Counted from the stretch's first letter, positions 44,657-54,705 are shown. The stretch: DNA of 64,000 nt from Collinsella sp. An307 (GCF_002161805.1 NZ_NFIP01000007.1:85346-149345), one strand, 5' to 3'. Notes: generated by a model from the sequence alone, not told the origin. A program made the numbers and translations.

Positions 44657-45700
44657 TTAAGCATTGCTCTGGACGAAGCCACCGTCGAAGGCGTTGGCTT
44701 CCAGCACGCGCGCGCAGCCGTTAACGACATTGTCAAGCGCGGTGGGGCTCACGTTTACGGCCACGCCGGTCTCATCGCGCAGGCGCACATCAAGACCGCG
44801 CAGAAGCGCACCGCCGCCGGTGAGCAGGATACCGTAGTACATGAGGTCGGAGGCAAGGTCGGGCGGAGTTGCGTCGAGCGCGTCCTTTACCGCCTTGGTC
44901 ATCTCGTCAAGCGGCTTCTGCAGAGCGCGGCGGATCTCCTCGCTCTCGATGCGCACGGTCTTGGGCAGACCGGTGATGACGTCGCGGCCGTTGACCTCCA
45001 CATCGAGCTCGTCTTTCAGCGGAACGGCAGAGCCAACTTTGATCTTGATGTCCTCAGCCGTACGCTCACCGATAGCGAGGTTGTAGGCATCGCGGACATG
45101 GGAGAGGATCGACTGGTCAAACTCGTCGCCGGCGATACGGATGGAGCGCGAGACGACGATGCCGCCCATAGCGATAACGGCAACCTCGGTGGTGCCGCCT
45201 CCGATGTCGATAACCATCGAACCGGTAGGCTCCTCAACAGGCAGGTCGGCACCGATAGCGGCTGCCATGGGCTCCTCGATGAGGTAGGCCTGGCGGGCAC
45301 CGGCAGAGATGGTGGCTTCAAAGACCGCGCGCTTCTCGACCGACGTCACGCCGGAGGGAACGCAGACGACCACGCGAGGACGCGGCGTCCAGGGGTAGCG
45401 CTTCTCGCTCGCCTTGTCGATGAAGTAGCGAAGCATGGCCTCGGTAACGTCAAAGTCGGCGATAACGCCATCCTTCAGAGGGCGTACGGCGACGATGTTG
45501 CCGGGCGTACGGCCGAGCATGCGCTTAGCCTCAATACCCACGGCCAAGATGCGCTCATCGTTCTTATCGATGGCGACAACAGAGGGCTCGCGGATGACAA
45601 TGCCCTTGCCACGTACGGAAACAAGGGTGTTTGCCGTGCCGAGGTCGATGGCAAGGTCACCGGCGTACTGGCCAAATAACATATCCGTCAGAGAAAACAA
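44657..45700 (-). CDS. mreB: Rod shape-determining protein MreB, 347 aa
   Basis: The actin-like filament that guides lateral wall synthesis. ATP-binding motifs DLGTANTLV, VIDIGGGTTEVAVI and LTGGGALLRGLD are intact. TTG start with GGGGAG at 5 nt; an internal ATG six codons later is possible but has a worse context. A candidate promoter (CTGCCG, 17 nt, TACACT) lies about 75 bp upstream. Confidence 0.97.
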   Translation of the reverse strand: MFSLTDMLFGQYAGDLAIDLGTANTLVSVRGKGIVIREPSVVAIDKNDERILAVGIEAKRMLGRTPGNIVAVRPLKDGVIADFDVTEAMLRYFIDKASEKRYPWTPRPRVVVCVPSGVTSVEKRAVFEATISAGARQAYLIEEPMAAAIGADLPVEEPTGSMVIDIGGGTTEVAVIAMGGIVVSRSIRIAGDEFDQSILSHVRDAYNLAIGERTAEDIKIKVGSAVPLKDELDVEVNGRDVITGLPKTVRIESEEIRRALQKPLDEMTKAVKDALDATPPDLASDLMYYGILLTGGGALLRGLDVRLRDETGVAVNVSPTALDNVVNGCARVLEANAFDGGFVQSNA

Positions 45701-45827
45701 TGCAGCTCCCCGATCGTTCGAACATCATGAAGCGGAGCTCGAAGAATGCACGAGCCCCTTTCGGCTAGTGTAGAGCAAAGGCCACATAACGGCAGAGCGC
45801 ATGCGGCCTCACATCAAAATACCCATA

Positions 45828-47204
45828 CTAGGCTGCAGAACCGTCCGTCTCAGCAGTCTCTTCGGCGGTAGAGTCAGCAGGGGCCTCATCAGCGGCGCCC
45901 TCGTCGGAATCATCAGACGTGGACACGGTGTTGGATCCGCTGAAGTCGATATCGATGGACGCGACCGCCCAGCCGATGTGGTTGGCCGTGCGAACGAAGT
46001 CGACAGTATAGGTCTGGGTGCCGCCGAGCGAGAGCTCCACCTCAACCTCGGCCTTGGAAGAGGTCATGTTCTGATCCATGGCGGTGATGGTGGGAGTGGC
46101 GTCCTCGGGGATGGTGGAGGTGATAAGCGAGCGGGAGGCCTCGTCAAGACCCGGAGCGAGGTAGGAGCTCGTGTCCTCACCCTCGGTGACGGCGTTGAAA
46201 AGACCCGTCAGCGCATCCTGCTGGGAGGGGAAACCAAGGCCGCGTGTATAGGCGAAACCAAGGCCGCCGGCGGCGATAAGAAGGAGAAACAGAAGGACAA
46301 TAAAGACCTTGAGGCCGGTGTGGCGCTTCTTGCGACGCACCTTCATGGACTCGCGATCCTGCTGGATAAGCTCAGACTCGCTCATCGTGAAGAAGCCAGT
46401 GTCGGAGGGGTCGGGCATGAACGCACCGGACTTGCCGAGCGGATCGAGCGGGTCGACGGGAGCCGACGGAGCCGTACCCGTGGGCGCCATGGCACGCTGG
46501 GCGTTGAGCGCGTCGAGCGCATCCTGAGCGCGGGCGAAATCATCCTGCTGCTCGCGCGTGAGCTGGTAGATACCATCTGCCGTAGCGGCAGTAAAAGCAT
46601 CGATGGCGTCGGCCGGACGATTCTGCGCAATGAGCGCCTGACCGAGACCGGCGTTGATTGCGCGGGTGTCATCGCGCGGGGTGGCGAAGTCGAGCGCCGT
46701 GCGGTAGGTCTCGACGGCGTCTCCGGGACGGCCGAGCTTGATGAAGCAGGAGGCAAGGTCGGCAAGCGCGCTCGAAGGAGCAGGGTTAGCCGCATCGATC
46801 GCCGCCTGACGGAAGGCGGTGCCCGCCTCCACAACGTTATCCTGCGCAAGAAGGGCGTCGCCAAGGCCGAGATAGGCCTTATAGGGCGTAGCGTAGGTGG
46901 CGTCCTTCACGGCCTCACGGAAGCTATCGGCAGCACGATCGTACTCCCCCGCCGCAGCGTAAGCCTTACCGAGGTTCGTATGAAGGGCACCCCGCTTACC
47001 ATAGGCGGCGTCGGAGAGAGCCTGCTCGTAGGCGGATGCGGCGTCACGCCAAAGCCCGAGCTTCATAAGCGAGTTACCACGAAGGTGATCCACCTCGCCT
47101 GCAACTTCGTTGGCATCCTTGGCGGCGGCGAACATCTGGGCAGCGGCAGAGAAATCGCCGGCACGATAGGCGCTGCGCGCCTGCTCGAGATACTGGTTGT
47201 TCAT
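45828..47204 (-). CDS. TPR-repeat protein with one transmembrane helix and an extracytoplasmic domain, 458 aa
   Basis: Residues 1-225 contain about six tetratricopeptide repeats (e.g. GNSLMKLGLWRDAASAYEQAL, GLGDALLAQDNVVEAGTAF). A Pro-rich linker and a basic stretch (KVRRKKRHT) precede a membrane helix at 298-318. The 140-residue C-terminal part has a beta-rich domain and an acidic Ser/Thr tail and should face outward. Family not named. It is 4 nt after the cyclophilin gene and 127 bp before mreB, so a role in envelope assembly is possible but inferred from position. Confidence 0.8.
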   Translation of the reverse strand: MNNQYLEQARSAYRAGDFSAAAQMFAAAKDANEVAGEVDHLRGNSLMKLGLWRDAASAYEQALSDAAYGKRGALHTNLGKAYAAAGEYDRAADSFREAVKDATYATPYKAYLGLGDALLAQDNVVEAGTAFRQAAIDAANPAPSSALADLASCFIKLGRPGDAVETYRTALDFATPRDDTRAINAGLGQALIAQNRPADAIDAFTAATADGIYQLTREQQDDFARAQDALDALNAQRAMAPTGTAPSAPVDPLDPLGKSGAFMPDPSDTGFFTMSESELIQQDRESMKVRRKKRHTGLKVFIVLLFLLLIAAGGLGFAYTRGLGFPSQQDALTGLFNAVTEGEDTSSYLAPGLDEASRSLITSTIPEDATPTITAMDQNMTSSKAEVEVELSLGGTQTYTVDFVRTANHIGWAVASIDIDFSGSNTVSTSDDSDEGAADEAPADSTAEETAETDGSAA

Positions 47205-47208
47205 ACGG

Positions 47209-47763
47209 TTACTCCCCTTTGCTGGAATGTACGATCTCGATATGCTCGATCACATCACCGGCGCGAAGCTCGCGCTCGACCTCGATACCCTCCACGGTGG
47301 TGCCGAAAACGGTGTACCCGGAATCAAGGTTATGCTGCGGACCGAGGCAGAAATAGAACTGGGAACCGGCGGAATCCGGACGCTGCGAGCGCGCCATAGC
47401 GAGCGCGCCGTCGACGTGGCTGTTGCGCGGGTTGGTGCCGAACTCTGCCTTGATGCAGTAACCGGGACCACCCGTGCCGGGCATGCCATCAGGGCCGGGC
47501 TTGCCCGCAGCGACGTCCTCGGGAGTCATATCCCTCGTATTGGGGCAGCCGCCCTGGATAACAAAGCCCGGAACATAGCGATGGAACTTCAACCCATCGT
47601 AGAAGCCGCTCGAAGCAAGCTCGCAGAAATTTGCGACGTGAATCGGTGCGCCCTCACCATCAAGGTGAACGCGGATGGTTCCGCGGCTCGTCTCGATGAC
47701 AGCCTCTTCGTCACCCTCAAGCTGATAGGCGGGCGTATATAGGTCTGGAATAAACCCGAACAT
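47209..47763 (-). CDS. Cyclophilin-type peptidyl-prolyl isomerase, 184 aa
   Basis: Cyclophilin core: GLKFHRYVPGFVIQGGCP, active-site region ARSQRPDSAGSQFYFCLG and YTVFGTTVEGIEVE. No signal peptide, so cytoplasmic. GGAGG before the ATG; own promoter at 47802-47831. It heads a unit with the TPR protein. Confidence 0.95.
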   Translation of the reverse strand: MFGFIPDLYTPAYQLEGDEEAVIETSRGTIRVHLDGEGAPIHVANFCELASSGFYDGLKFHRYVPGFVIQGGCPNTRDMTPEDVAAGKPGPDGMPGTGGPGYCIKAEFGTNPRNSHVDGALAMARSQRPDSAGSQFYFCLGPQHNLDSGYTVFGTTVEGIEVERELRAGDVIEHIEIVHSSKGE

Positions 47764-47801
47764 GCAAGGTCCTCCCCGAAAACGATACGTATACGCTCGC
47801 T

Positions 47802-47831
47802 ATTCTAGCAATAACCTCGCAATTTCACCAA
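47802..47831 (-). promoter_or_regulatory. Promoter of the cyclophilin-TPR unit
   Basis: On the minus strand TTGGTG, 18-nt spacer, TAGAAT, about 38 bp before the start codon. Confidence 0.6.
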
Positions 47832-47862
47832 GTGAGCATGCAAGATGCCCAGAGCGCACACG

Positions 47863-48954
47863 CTAATGCTGAACGGGTTTCCACTGATAGAAGTTTTCCT
47901 CAAACAGAGTGAGGTTCTGGTTCTGACCGGATCCATCGAGAGCATCGCGAAGAGGCTGAGAGATCTCGGATTTATGGGCGGAAAGGCTTTCGCCGTCAGG
48001 GTAGCTCAAAGAGATGTCCCAGGAATCGCACAGCACGTCAACACGGTTGTACATCCATGTTGCGAGCTGAACCAGGTGGTTGAGGTCCTCTGTATAGGGG
48101 GAACCGTCCTCGAGGTGAATCTCGGAAAGCTCGTCGAGGGTTGCCTGGACCTGGTCGCGCAGCGCGTAAGCGCTCGCTGAGGCCTCGCGGCGACGCTCAA
48201 GGTTGGACAGGAGGAAGCCCCCGTTGTAGTCGTCGATAACATCACCCAGGGGATCTTGGTAGCCGCCGATCTCCTCGTAGATGCGCGTAAGCGTATCGTA
48301 GGCCTCGGCATCGGTGAGCAGAGACTCGTCGGTGAGCTCGATCTCATCTTCTTCGGGTGAAGCTTCCTCTTCGCCCGCCTCGTCACTGTCCTGATCCTGT
48401 GTCACGGCACCCTGACGCGAGGGGAACATCTCCGCCGCTTGGCGCTCAATCTCCGAATAGACGCCGGGCATAACACCGAAGGGGTCTGCCACCACAAAGA
48501 AAGCGCAGGCTCCAATGAGCGAAATCACCGCGATAGCAGCGACGATCTTGCCCACAGGACGGCGGTGCGCGTGATAGGGGTCCTCATCATGAGAAGATGT
48601 CGCAGGAGCATCATCGTTGAACTTGAGGACGTTAGTGGCCGATGGATCAAGGCTTACATCGAGCACTTCCGCCGCAGACGGGCGCGTGCGAACGTCATCG
48701 TCAGTCAGCTTGGGAAAACTTGCGGTCTTTCCAGCAGCAAGATCTGCGGCCGACGCCTCGGTGGAGAGGATTCCGGGCGCAGGTCGTCCGCATTTGGGGC
48801 AGGTGCGGTCCTTGGGAGTGAGGCGCGCGCCGCAGCCCTCGCAGAAAATGAAGTCATGTGTGGAGGCGCTCCCCGAAGTACCGATGAGCGCGCTGCAATG
48901 CGGGCATACCGTAGATCCGTCGGGAACGGTTGTGTTGCAATGCGGACAAATCAC
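47863..48954 (-). CDS. Double zinc-ribbon membrane protein of unknown function, 363 aa
   Basis: Two rubredoxin-like CxxC pairs at the N-terminus (C3/C6/C17/C20 and C38/C41/C52/C55) should bind zinc in the cytoplasm. A disordered acidic linker leads to a transmembrane helix at about 134-155. The outward C-terminal half is acidic and helical (LERRREASASAYALRDQVQATLDEL). GTG start with GGAG at 8 nt; 24 nt after acnA. The same inside-out layout as the TPR protein one gene away is notable. No function can be assigned. Confidence 0.8.
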   Translation of the reverse strand: MICPHCNTTVPDGSTVCPHCSALIGTSGSASTHDFIFCEGCGARLTPKDRTCPKCGRPAPGILSTEASAADLAAGKTASFPKLTDDDVRTRPSAAEVLDVSLDPSATNVLKFNDDAPATSSHDEDPYHAHRRPVGKIVAAIAVISLIGACAFFVVADPFGVMPGVYSEIERQAAEMFPSRQGAVTQDQDSDEAGEEEASPEEDEIELTDESLLTDAEAYDTLTRIYEEIGGYQDPLGDVIDDYNGGFLLSNLERRREASASAYALRDQVQATLDELSEIHLEDGSPYTEDLNHLVQLATWMYNRVDVLCDSWDISLSYPDGESLSAHKSEISQPLRDALDGSGQNQNLTLFEENFYQWKPVQH

Positions 48955-48978
48955 GGAAGCGTCTCCTCACTCGGCCAG

Positions 48979-51657
48979 CTAGCGCAACGCGCGCTCAAGA
49001 ACCTGATTCAGTACAAATGGCAGGATACCACCGGATGCGAGATAGCGGGCCTCAGTTGGCGTATCAACGCGGACGATAACGGAAAACGTCGAGGTATCTC
49101 CGTTTGGGCGACGAAGGACAACGCTGGTCTCAACCGGGAGAGCACCCCATGAGGAGAAATCGATGGGAGAGATCTCTATGTCTTCGTCACCGGTGATGCC
49201 AAGGGATGCAACCGACTCCCCCTCGCGGAACTGCAGTGGGACGATCCCCATGCCAATAAGGTTGGAACGGTGGATGCGCTCGAAGCTCTCGGCGACGACG
49301 GCGCGCACGCCGAGAAGCATCGGGCCCTTTGCGGCCCAGTCGCGCGAGGAGCCCGATCCGTACATCTTGCCGGCAAAGACCACAAGGGGAATCTTGTGGT
49401 CGCGCGCCGTCTGCGAGGCATCGAAGATGCGCACGGTCTCGCCAGTCAGCGGGTCTTTTGTCCAACCGCCGCGAAGGTCGGGAACCATCTGGTTCACGAG
49501 GCGCACATTAGCGAAGGTGCCGCGCATCATGACCTCGTGGTTTCCTCGTCTAGATCCATAAGAGTTGAAATCGCCCTGAGATACGCCCCTATCCTTTAAA
49601 TAGGTTGCGGCAGGCGAATCAGGGGCGATGGAACCTGCCGGTGAGATGTGATCGGTGGTCACAAAGTCGCCGAGCACCGCGAGGGCTCGACCACCTTCAA
49701 TAGAGAAGACCTCTGAGGCGCTGACGTCGTCAACAAACGTTGGACGGCGGACGTAGGTCGATGCCTCATCCCAGGCGTAGGTCGTTCCCTGGGCGACCGG
49801 AAGTGCCTGCCACGCGGCGCTTCCCGTAAGCTCGCCGTGAGAGACCTTTGCATACACGTCTGAGAGATCAACGGCAACAAGCGCCGCCGCGATCTCCTCG
49901 TCGCTCGGCAAGAGGTCGGAAAGGTACACGGGACCGTGCGAACCGGCGCAAAGCGGCTCACATGACGGGTCGATGTCGACGGTACCCGCGAGTGCAAGCG
50001 CGATGACGAGTGCGGGAGCGCAGAGATAGTTCTGGCTGACATCCGGCGAGATGCGGCCTTCGAAATTACGGTTGCCGGAAAGCACGCTCGTGAGCTCGCA
50101 AGAGGAGGCAATGGGCTTAAACAGGTCCAAAATAGGTCCAGAGTTGCCGATGCAGCTCATACAACCCCATCCGCACACGGCAAACCCAAGCTCCGCGAGC
50201 GGTTCAAGAAGCCCGGCGCGTTCAAGCATCTCGGTGTTAGCGTGCGAGCCGGGTGCAAGCACGCACTTCACCCAAACGGGAACCGTGCATCCGAGTTCAA
50301 CCGCGCGCTTAGCCGTAAGTCCGGCCGCGATCATCATGGCAGGGTCGGTCGCCGTAGTGCAGCTTGTAACCGCCGCGATGGCGATAGCGCCATGCCGCAC
50401 GGTTTCCTTCTGCCCACCGACATCGATAGTAAAGGACTCCTCTGGCGCCCTTCCCTGCTTTGCAAGCGCAGCGCGGAAGCGTGAGCGAAGCTCGCGCACC
50501 GGCAGGCGGTCATGAGGGCGCGAGGGGCCCGCCAGGGATGGCTCGATACCGGAGAGGTCAATCTCAATAACTCGGTTGTAGACGACGTCGCTCGCTGAGC
50601 CAAACATGCCCTGAGCGATAAGGTAGGCACGGGCGAGTGCGACCTCGTCCTCGCTTCTCCCAAAACGGGTAAGCTCGGCGAGGGTTGCCTCATCTGCCGG
50701 GAAGTAGGTGGCGGTGGCCCCGTATTCTGGCGTCATATTGGCAATGGTCGTGCGCTGGGTGACGCTGAGCGCCTCAACACCGGGACCGAAGCACTCGACA
50801 AGGCAGCCTACGACGCCCTCTGTGCGCAGCTTCTCGGCAAAGGAGAGCGCAACGTCCATGCCGCTCACTCCCTCAGCAAGAGTACCTGTTAGGTGAACGC
50901 CGACCACTGGGGGAACGCTCATGGTGATGGGCTGTCCCAGAGCCGCCGCCTCGGCCTCGATACCGCCCACGCCCCAGCCAAGCACGCCAAGTCCGTTAGC
51001 GGTGGGCGTATGGGAGTCCGTTCCCACGAGCGTATCGAAATAGACAACGTCGCCATCGGTCCATACCACACGGCAAAACCGCTCAACGTTGAGCTGGTGG
51101 CAGATGCCGATTCCCGGCGGCACGATCTTAACGTTGTCAAAGCTCGACGCCGCCCATTTAAGAAACGAGAATCGCTCGGCATTGCGCTCGGCCTCGATAC
51201 GGGCGTTCTCCGTGGCTGCGCAGGAGCAAGAGGTGACATCGGCCGTAACAGAATGGTCGATCACAAGTGTGCAAGGGATGAGCGGATTCACGCGCGCCGG
51301 GTCATTCCCGCGAGCCGCAGCCTCGTCGCGCATGGCGGCAAAATCGGTGAAGACCGGCACACCGGTGAAGTCCTGGAAAAGCACGCGCGCTGGCATGAAT
51401 TCGATCTCGGTCGATGCGGAGCCGGAGACCGTGGCGTCCACGATGGCGGCGGCAGCAGCTCGTGCGGCATCGTCGTCCTTAGACCTTCTCACCACGTTTT
51501 CGATCAGCACCCTAAGACAGAAGGGCGCCTTATCGATACCGTCGATTGCGGAAAGGTCGCTTATCCTATACGTCGTACCGCCTACCTCTATGATGCGCTC
51601 GAGCGGCAGTTTTTCGGAGAATCCGGAAACATCGTGCTCAACATGTGAAAGGCTCAT
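48979..51657 (-). CDS. acnA: Aconitate hydratase, AcnA type, 892 aa
   Basis: Isomerises citrate and isocitrate with a 4Fe-4S cluster. Cluster Cys lie in AVTSCTTATDP and GCMSCIGNSGP. Other signatures: LVGTDSHTPTANGLGVLGWGVGGIEAE, and the swivelling domain SYGSRRGNHEVMMRGTFANVR. Length is that of the AcnA/IRP1 group. GGAGG before ATG. It lies between the P-type ATPase and zinc-ribbon genes; no citrate synthase or isocitrate dehydrogenase is in the window. Confidence 0.96.
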   Translation of the reverse strand: MSLSHVEHDVSGFSEKLPLERIIEVGGTTYRISDLSAIDGIDKAPFCLRVLIENVVRRSKDDDAARAAAAAIVDATVSGSASTEIEFMPARVLFQDFTGVPVFTDFAAMRDEAAARGNDPARVNPLIPCTLVIDHSVTADVTSCSCAATENARIEAERNAERFSFLKWAASSFDNVKIVPPGIGICHQLNVERFCRVVWTDGDVVYFDTLVGTDSHTPTANGLGVLGWGVGGIEAEAAALGQPITMSVPPVVGVHLTGTLAEGVSGMDVALSFAEKLRTEGVVGCLVECFGPGVEALSVTQRTTIANMTPEYGATATYFPADEATLAELTRFGRSEDEVALARAYLIAQGMFGSASDVVYNRVIEIDLSGIEPSLAGPSRPHDRLPVRELRSRFRAALAKQGRAPEESFTIDVGGQKETVRHGAIAIAAVTSCTTATDPAMMIAAGLTAKRAVELGCTVPVWVKCVLAPGSHANTEMLERAGLLEPLAELGFAVCGWGCMSCIGNSGPILDLFKPIASSCELTSVLSGNRNFEGRISPDVSQNYLCAPALVIALALAGTVDIDPSCEPLCAGSHGPVYLSDLLPSDEEIAAALVAVDLSDVYAKVSHGELTGSAAWQALPVAQGTTYAWDEASTYVRRPTFVDDVSASEVFSIEGGRALAVLGDFVTTDHISPAGSIAPDSPAATYLKDRGVSQGDFNSYGSRRGNHEVMMRGTFANVRLVNQMVPDLRGGWTKDPLTGETVRIFDASQTARDHKIPLVVFAGKMYGSGSSRDWAAKGPMLLGVRAVVAESFERIHRSNLIGMGIVPLQFREGESVASLGITGDEDIEISPIDFSSWGALPVETSVVLRRPNGDTSTFSVIVRVDTPTEARYLASGGILPFVLNQVLERALR

Positions 51658-51677
51658 ACACGCCTCCTCAACAAGGG

Positions 51678-54515
51678 TCAGTCGTGGTCTCTCATCCTAC
51701 TTGATTTACGAGACGGCATGGACACGCGAATTCCCTGCGCGGATTTTGTAACAGTGCGCGTTCTCTTCTTGTTTGGACTCGCGACCTTACTGGTTGAAAC
51801 GCGCTTGCCTGAGGCGCCAGAGGACTTTGCTCGCCGATCGGGAACACCGGGAGCGGGAGCTTCATTGGGGATCTCAGAACGAAGGGCGGTATCGGCGGCT
51901 CGCATCTCCTCGGCGTGCTTTTTGTCTGCGAGATAGCGGTTGATGCGGTCACGCGAGCGCCAGACAAAGCGACGGAGCGACGAGCGTGTGGACCGAACGC
52001 TTCGCCCACCGGAACGGCTCATCTTCACTTGGACGCCACGGCCGAAGCCGGTTGCCGCAAACGAGTGACGTGTCTGATGCTTGTCCATGATTTTTGCAAG
52101 AGCAAAGAAAATGACTGCTGAGACGAGGCTTATCACCAGAAGGGTGATTGCGACCCCAAGGGTGAGGCGGGCGATGGAGAAGAAGTCAGAAAAACCGATG
52201 ATGCCGACGGCAAGCCCTGCGACGATAACGCCGAGAAGCACCGCGCGAAGCGGTGTGAACGGCCAGGAGATGCGTGCGATGAGGCAACATCCCACGGCGC
52301 TCGTGGTGACAAGGCACATGGTGGAGAGAGTCGTACCGTCAAGTTCCGCAAAGGAGCAGACCGCCATATTGAGGCATGCGGCTACGAGCACAGCGCAGGA
52401 TGCAGGGAGAGCGCGCTTCACTACGTTGGTGAGGAATACGCCTTCGACGCGGGCACGGTTGGCCTCCAGTCCGAGCACAAAGCCCGGGAAGCCGATGCAG
52501 AAGAAATTGATAAGCGTCATTTGGATGGGCTGGAAGGGATAGGGCGGAAACGCGATGCAGATGGCGGCAAGGCCCATAGAGAAGAGGGTCTTGGTCAAGA
52601 AGAGCGCGGCCGAGCGCTGAAGGTTGTTGATCGAACGTCTGCCCTCGGCCACGACGGCGGGCATGGCAGCGAAGTCGTTGTCCACAAGAACGATCTCGGC
52701 TACATTGCGCGCGGCGTCGGAGCCGGCGGCCATCGCGACTGAGCAATCCGCCTCCTTGAGGGCGAGCACGTCGTTTACACCGTCACCCGTCATGGCGACC
52801 GTGTGGCCGCGGCGCTGAAGCGCCTGCACCAGCTCGCGCTTTTGAATGGGCGTCACGCGTCCAAAGACATGATATCTATCGACCGCAGCATCTACCTTTG
52901 CCGGCGTGTCGAGCGTGGTCGCATCAACGTAAGCACTCGCCCCGGGGATTCCCACAACTTGCGCAATCGAGGAGACCGTTCGGGGGTCGTCGCCCGAGAT
53001 AACGTTTAAGGTCACGCCCTGTTCGACAAAGTATCCGATGGTCTCCGCTGCCGAGGAGCGAATCTCGTCGCGAATGGTGACAAGGCCGATGGGCGTTACG
53101 CGTCCAACCATATCGCCGTCCTCATCAAAGCCGTCCACGGCGGCCACCACAAGGACACGACAGGTTGACGCAAGGCGTGACACCTCGGCGGCGACCTCAG
53201 CGTACGCGTCGGGCGGGAGCACAAACTGGGCCGCACCCATAACGAACGACCCGCAGCTGAACGCAGCGCCGCTCCACTTCTTTGCAGAAGAGAACGGGAT
53301 GGCTCGAACAAGCTCCGCCTGAGGAACATCGTTCTCGGGACGTGCATAGTAATCGAGAAGGGCTTTCGCGGTCTCGTTAGCATCCTCGGCAGATGCACGT
53401 GCAATGTTGGCGAGAGCATAGTCCAGAGCGGTGACTCCCTCCGGGACCCCGGACAGCGCCTCCCCAAAGGAAGCTGCTACAGCAATGGGATAGGTCCCTT
53501 CGACCTCCATACGTCCGGAGGTAATGGTGCCCGTCTTATCGAGGCAAAGCACATCTACACGCGCCAACGTCTCGATGCAGTAGAGTTGCTGGGCGAGCAC
53601 TTTGCGGCGTGCGAGCCTCACCGTGGCGATGGCAAGTACCGACGAGGTGAGAAGAACAAGACCCTGCGGAATCATGCCAAGAAGCGCTCCGACTGTGGAG
53701 AGGATGGCCGCGCTGACATGGGACCACGAATCGCCACCGGAGAACACCCAATCGATGAATCCAGCCGAGGAGTCCGGGGCAAGAGCCGCCCAAGCCTCAT
53801 AGCCCTCGTGCACGCTCGCATAGAACAGAGCGAGCCCCAAGGGGACCATGATGATGCTCGCAAAGCGCACGATGGCGTTAAGAGCGCGCATGATCTCGGA
53901 GTTTACCTTTTTAACGTACTTGGCTTCGTTGTTGATGCGAGCTACGTAATTGTCAGCACCTACATGAATGACGCGGGCATATACAAGACCGGAGTCCAAG
54001 AAGCTGCCGCTCATAAGGGTCGAACCGGGATCTTTGCGAATAAGGTCGCTCTCGCCGGTGAGCAGGCTCTCGTTCACTTGCGCCGTGCCATCAATCACGA
54101 CCGCATCGGCAGGTATCTGGTCGCCACGACCGATCTTTACGATGTCATCGAGAACGATTTCCTCAAGATCGAGCTCGACCTCTTCCCCATCTCGCATAAC
54201 ACGCGCTTTCTTGGTAGCAAGTAGCGTGAGCTTGTCCACCATGCGCTTAGAGCGCAGCGCCTGGACGATGCCGATTCCGGTGTTTAAGACGACGATGGCA
54301 AGGAAGGTGAGGTTCTTCCATGAGCCCGCCGCGATCACGAGAGCGGCAAGTATGATATTGATAAGGTTGAACAGCGTGCAAAGGTTCTCGATAACGAGCT
54401 GGCGAACGCTTTTGGTCTTGAGCTCCATGTTGAGATTGACCTGACCGCGTTCAACGCGTTCGGCAACCTCGGCTGCGGTGAGTCCCGTTAAGGGCTCGGT
54501 ATGGTCTTGGGGCAT
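51678..54515 (-). CDS. P-type cation-transporting ATPase (CtpE-like), 945 aa
   Basis: All P-type hallmarks are present: TGES in the actuator domain, the phosphorylated Asp in DKTGTIT, and TGDGVNDVLALKEADCSVAM. The M4 motif is IPQGL, close to the PEGL of calcium pumps and CtpE-type ATPases. About ten membrane helices. No heavy-metal CPC motif and no N-terminal metal-binding domain, which argues against copper or zinc export. The last 110 residues are a basic Ser/Arg/Lys-rich cytoplasmic tail with no known domain. ATG 54515 has AGGAG at 6 nt; the upstream in-frame codons lack family sequence. Calcium or another divalent ion is likely but unproven. Confidence 0.92.
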   Translation of the reverse strand: MPQDHTEPLTGLTAAEVAERVERGQVNLNMELKTKSVRQLVIENLCTLFNLINIILAALVIAAGSWKNLTFLAIVVLNTGIGIVQALRSKRMVDKLTLLATKKARVMRDGEEVELDLEEIVLDDIVKIGRGDQIPADAVVIDGTAQVNESLLTGESDLIRKDPGSTLMSGSFLDSGLVYARVIHVGADNYVARINNEAKYVKKVNSEIMRALNAIVRFASIIMVPLGLALFYASVHEGYEAWAALAPDSSAGFIDWVFSGGDSWSHVSAAILSTVGALLGMIPQGLVLLTSSVLAIATVRLARRKVLAQQLYCIETLARVDVLCLDKTGTITSGRMEVEGTYPIAVAASFGEALSGVPEGVTALDYALANIARASAEDANETAKALLDYYARPENDVPQAELVRAIPFSSAKKWSGAAFSCGSFVMGAAQFVLPPDAYAEVAAEVSRLASTCRVLVVAAVDGFDEDGDMVGRVTPIGLVTIRDEIRSSAAETIGYFVEQGVTLNVISGDDPRTVSSIAQVVGIPGASAYVDATTLDTPAKVDAAVDRYHVFGRVTPIQKRELVQALQRRGHTVAMTGDGVNDVLALKEADCSVAMAAGSDAARNVAEIVLVDNDFAAMPAVVAEGRRSINNLQRSAALFLTKTLFSMGLAAICIAFPPYPFQPIQMTLINFFCIGFPGFVLGLEANRARVEGVFLTNVVKRALPASCAVLVAACLNMAVCSFAELDGTTLSTMCLVTTSAVGCCLIARISWPFTPLRAVLLGVIVAGLAVGIIGFSDFFSIARLTLGVAITLLVISLVSAVIFFALAKIMDKHQTRHSFAATGFGRGVQVKMSRSGGRSVRSTRSSLRRFVWRSRDRINRYLADKKHAEEMRAADTALRSEIPNEAPAPGVPDRRAKSSGASGKRVSTSKVASPNKKRTRTVTKSAQGIRVSMPSRKSSRMRDHD

Positions 54516-54667
54516 GCAGGCTCCTCGGGTAGGCTTAGACCGTGATATACCCAACCGCCCCCGCAAAGCGGATGCGGTTCCGGTGATCATATGAATCTAC
54601 GACATTAAAGCACATCGCAGGGGTATTAAGAGATCGGGCCGTCTGCAACGGTCATGCATGCGGTAAC

Positions 54668-54684
54668 ATCAATCACGTATTGAT
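54668..54684. promoter_or_regulatory. 17-bp operator-like inverted repeat upstream of the 133-aa gene
   Basis: ATCAAT-CACGT-ATTGAT, with 6-bp arms around a 5-bp centre, ends 21 bp before the plus-strand start and lies in the divergent region shared with the P-type ATPase. Confidence 0.4.
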
Positions 54685-54705
54685 ACATGAGGCAACAGGA
54701 GTTCT

